This document shows positions 10,656 to 12,195 of a stretch of 12,195 nt of DNA, piece after piece. How positions within the stretch are numbered: the stretch's first letter is position 1; every line of letters starts with the position of its first letter. The position numbers and the translations under genes are program-made. This DNA comes from Magnetococcales bacterium. GTDB lineage: Bacteria; Pseudomonadota; Magnetococcia; Magnetococcales; Magnetaquicoccaceae. The stretch covers positions 1-12,195 of the forward strand of contig JADGCR010000050.1 of assembly GCA_015228895.1 (NCBI GenBank), given 5' to 3'. The notes beneath the pieces were generated by a model, which did not search any database, had not been told where the DNA came from, and worked only from the letters and a program-made list of their open reading frames with translations.

Positions 10656-10671
10656 TCTTTGTAAACAAAGA
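10656..10671. promoter_or_regulatory. 16-bp palindrome just upstream of the -24 box
   Basis: TCTTTGT-AA-ACAAAGA is a perfect inverted repeat, 20 bases before the -24 element. It could be a second binding site for the activator or a site for another regulator. It is not a terminator: there is no gene ending here and it is A+T-rich. Confidence 0.4.
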
Positions 10672-10691
10672 AACGATACCTTTCTTTAATT

Positions 10692-10706
10692 TGGCTTGAA
10701 AATTGC
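10692..10706 (+). promoter_or_regulatory. Sigma-54 (-24/-12) promoter
   Basis: TGGCTT-GAAAA-TTGC matches the consensus TGGCAC-N5-TTGC at the invariant GG and GC with the exact 10-base spacing between them. Transcription should start about 12 bases past the GC, near 10718. It faces the small ORF at 10756 and is back-to-back with the sigma-54 activator gene. Confidence 0.75.
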
Positions 10707-10755
10707 GTAGATTGTTATTGTGTACAAATCACATCATCAATATTTGGAGGTAATC

Positions 10756-10920
10756 ATGTCACATTTGAGCGTAAAAACATCTAAAAAAAGCAAAAAGACA
10801 ACACAAGAAGATCGGAGGGAAAAAAAAGTCAACAGGAAGAAAATCAACAAAGGGCTCAGTATGAACGACAATTCTTCGTCCAAGGAGGCCGGGATTGCTG
10901 TGGATCCAGTTGGTCCATAG
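10756..10920 (+). CDS. Small lysine-rich protein of unknown function (54 aa)
   Basis: The ATG at 10756 has GGAGG five bases upstream (10746-10750), a near-ideal ribosome site, and lies about 38 bases after the predicted start of sigma-54 transcription. The product is 54 residues: a very basic, serine/threonine-rich first half (MSHLSVKTSKKSKKTTQEDR and following; 11 Lys and 3 Arg overall) and a neutral tail ending KEAGIAVDPVGP. There is no signal peptide, membrane helix or cysteine. I do not recognise it. The two parts could reflect a nucleic-acid- or membrane-binding leader with a short conserved tail, or the N-terminus of a longer protein cut by stop codons, since the same frame reopens at 10927. 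An in-frame ATG at 10861 is a weaker start. Confidence 0.5.
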   Translation: MSHLSVKTSKKSKKTTQEDRREKKVNRKKINKGLSMNDNSSSKEAGIAVDPVGP

Positions 10921-10926
10921 TTCTGA

Positions 10927-11103
10927 GTGAACCAGTCGATATGCCAAGTCCGTTTCGGAATGGCAGAAGGCGTACTCAGGAATGCGCATGCGAAACTCGA
11001 AGGCCCATTGGGCATGCGTATGGAAAGCAACGGCGACCTTGTCAACATGGCAGAATCTCACAAGAAGGGTCGCCGTTACCATCCAAACAAATGCAGATCG
11101 TAA
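10927..11103 (+). CDS. Short hypothetical ORF in frame with the preceding one (possible broken continuation)
   Basis: After the TAG at 10918-10920 and a TGA at 10924-10926, the same frame is open from GTG 10927 to TAA 11101-11103: 58 codons beginning VNQSICQVRFGMAEGVLRNA. No Shine-Dalgarno site stands out. It is either a translationally coupled second small protein or the remainder of one ORF split by the two stops. I recognise no domain. The neighbouring response regulator is clearly decayed, which favours the second view. Confidence 0.25.
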   Translation: MNQSICQVRFGMAEGVLRNAHAKLEGPLGMRMESNGDLVNMAESHKKGRRYHPNKCRS

Positions 11104-11120
11104 CCTTTGCATCCCAGACC

Positions 11121-11317
11121 ATGCCTGTAGAATTGTCCACCGCATCCAATACGATAAAGTCTGCGCATCCTGCTGGCGGAGGACAGTCCCGATTGCCGCG
11201 CATCGCTCTCTCAGCCCATGTCATGGAAATTCAACGCAGTCAGGAAGCCGGGTGTGATGCATATCCGACCAAACCGGTAAAAAACTTATCAACGCATTAA
11301 AAAATATGTTTTCATGA
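11121..11317 (+). pseudogene. Decayed response-regulator receiver gene
   Basis: Three pieces of one receiver domain are seen. Frame 1 has LRILLAEDSPD (11161-11193), the first strand and acidic pocket. Next, shifted by two bases, LPRIALSAHVMEIQRSQEAG and CDAYPTKPVK (11193-11283) are the end of the domain with the conserved Ser/Thr and Lys positions. After a probable one-base loss in the A-run at 11279-11284, KKLINALKNMFS ends at a TGA at 11315-11317. The middle of the domain, with the phospho-acceptor Asp, is gone. A likely original start is ATG 11121 (MPVELSTASNTIKS), which itself needs a frameshift near 11158 to join LRILLAEDSPD. It lies directly upstream of a kinase gene, so this was probably that kinase's partner. 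Confidence 0.7.
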
Positions 11318-11394
11318 TGCCAATGTGAATTTGTATGGTTTCGCATGAATGATTACAATTAAAAAGTTCGGTTCTCATTTAAACAGAGGCACCC

Positions 11395-12195
11395 ATGTCC
11401 AAAAAAAATTGCAATCCAGGCATGTCAAGCTCCGCTGCCGACTCGACGAATGGTGTGATGAAAATCAAACGCAAAGAGGCATTGTTTAAAACCGGTGCCT
11501 TGCAGAACGCGATTTTCAACAGTGCCAATTTCTCGAGTATCGCCACGGACGCACAGGGGGTCATTCAGATCTTCAACGTCGGTGCCGAACGCATGCTGGG
11601 TTACGCAGCCGTTGAGGTGCTGAACAGGATCACGCCAGCCGACCTTTCCGATCATAAGGAGGTGATTGCGCGTGCCCTGGCGTTGAGCATTGAATTGGAC
11701 ACGCCCATTGCGCCAGGCTTTGAAGCCCTGGTGTTCAAGGCTTCACGGGGTATTGAGGACATTTACGAGCTGACCTATATCCGCAAGGATGGCAGTCGCT
11801 TTCCTGCGGTCGTGTCGGTTACGGCACTGCGTGATGATCAAGGCATTATCATCGGCTACCTGCTGATCGGCACCGACAACACCGCGCGCAAGCAGGCGGA
11901 AGTGTTGTTGTGCAGCGAACGCAACCGTTCGGATCAGGCGATGCGGGACAAGAATGACGAGTTGGAGAAGGCCAGGCTGATCACGGAAAAAGCCAACGAC
12001 GCCAAATCAGAGTTTCTGGCCACCATGAGCCATGAAATCCGTACCCCGATGAACGTGGTCCTGGGCATGTCGGAGATGCTGCTCGAAACCCGGCTCGACC
12101 CGGAGCAGCGACGCTTTGCCGAAACCATGCACCACTCGGGCAAGGCGCTGCTCACGGTCATCAACGATGTTCTGGACTTCTCCCGCATTGAGGCC
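11395..12195 (+). CDS. PAS-domain sensor histidine kinase, N-terminal part (3' end outside window)
   Basis: The frame is open from ATG 11395 (AGAGG a few bases upstream) to the window edge: 267 codons. About 30 polar residues precede a PAS domain at about 33-165 ([29 protein letters not shown], then [20 protein letters not shown] and a PAC-like end at [11 protein letters not shown]). A coiled coil follows at about 172-203, then the HisKA box [14 protein letters not shown] with phospho-acceptor His213. The window ends at [13 protein letters not shown], just before the ATP-binding domain. No membrane segment is seen, so it should be cytosolic and sense an internal signal. Whether receiver or HPt domains follow is not visible. 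It sits 78 bases after the decayed response regulator. Confidence 0.92.
   Translation, partial: MSKKNCNPGMSSSAADSTNGVMKIKRKEALFKTGALQNAIFNSANFSSIATDAQGVIQIFNVGAERMLGYAAVEVLNRITPADLSDHKEVIARALALSIELDTPIAPGFEALVFKASRGIEDIYELTYIRKDGSRFPAVVSVTALRDDQGIIIGYLLIGTDNTARKQAEVLLCSERNRSDQAMRDKNDELEKARLITEKANDAKSEFLATMSHEIRTPMNVVLGMSEMLLETRLDPEQRRFAETMHHSGKALLTVINDVLDFSRIEA

Noticed and set aside
10759..11145. Overlapping frames on - across the small-ORF region
   Set aside because: There is no ribosome site or recognisable motif; they are antisense to the promoter-linked ORF and to the receiver remnant.

Overview
The window looks like a chromosome segment of a GC-rich proteobacterium, probably from the Alphaproteobacteria/magnetococcal part of the phylum. 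That placement rests on gene style (many-domain hybrid kinases, a DgkA of the proteobacterial type, a sigma-54 regulator) and is a weak inference. Bases 1-7500 are uniformly GC-rich, compact and intact. Bases 7500-9050 and 10500-11400 are richer in A+T, broken and mosaic.

Region 1 (1-1143) holds the 3' end of a methyl-accepting chemotaxis protein on + and a small ribbon-helix-helix regulator on -, with a long imperfect hairpin between them. Region 2 (1150-7498) is a co-directional + run. It starts with a 46-bp tandem repeat, followed by an alpha/beta hydrolase, diacylglycerol kinase (dgkA), a membrane-anchored fusion of two different solute-binding proteins (TRAP DctP type plus branched-chain amino-acid ABC type), and a hybrid histidine kinase with receiver and HPt domains. 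The fusion and the kinase overlap by ATGA, so the fusion is probably the kinase's periplasmic ligand detector. A hairpin terminator ends the run.

Region 3 (7500-9050) is insertion debris: the 5' part of a group II intron that has lost its 3' half, a broken Sel1-repeat lipo/exoprotein-like gene, a piece that resembles a Mu-like phage early protein, and the tail of another protein. Region 4 (9053-11317) has a PAS-type sigma-54 enhancer-binding protein on -. Opposite it lies a well-formed -24/-12 promoter, with upstream palindromes, that drives a 54-codon lysine-rich ORF. Downstream are a second short in-frame ORF and a decayed response-regulator gene (internal deletion plus two apparent frameshifts). 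Region 5 (11395-end) is the start of a cytosolic PAS histidine kinase that runs off the window.

The two most interesting points are the double-binding-protein/kinase sensor pair and the sigma-54-controlled small-ORF locus whose regulator has a GAFTNA loop in place of GAFTGA.
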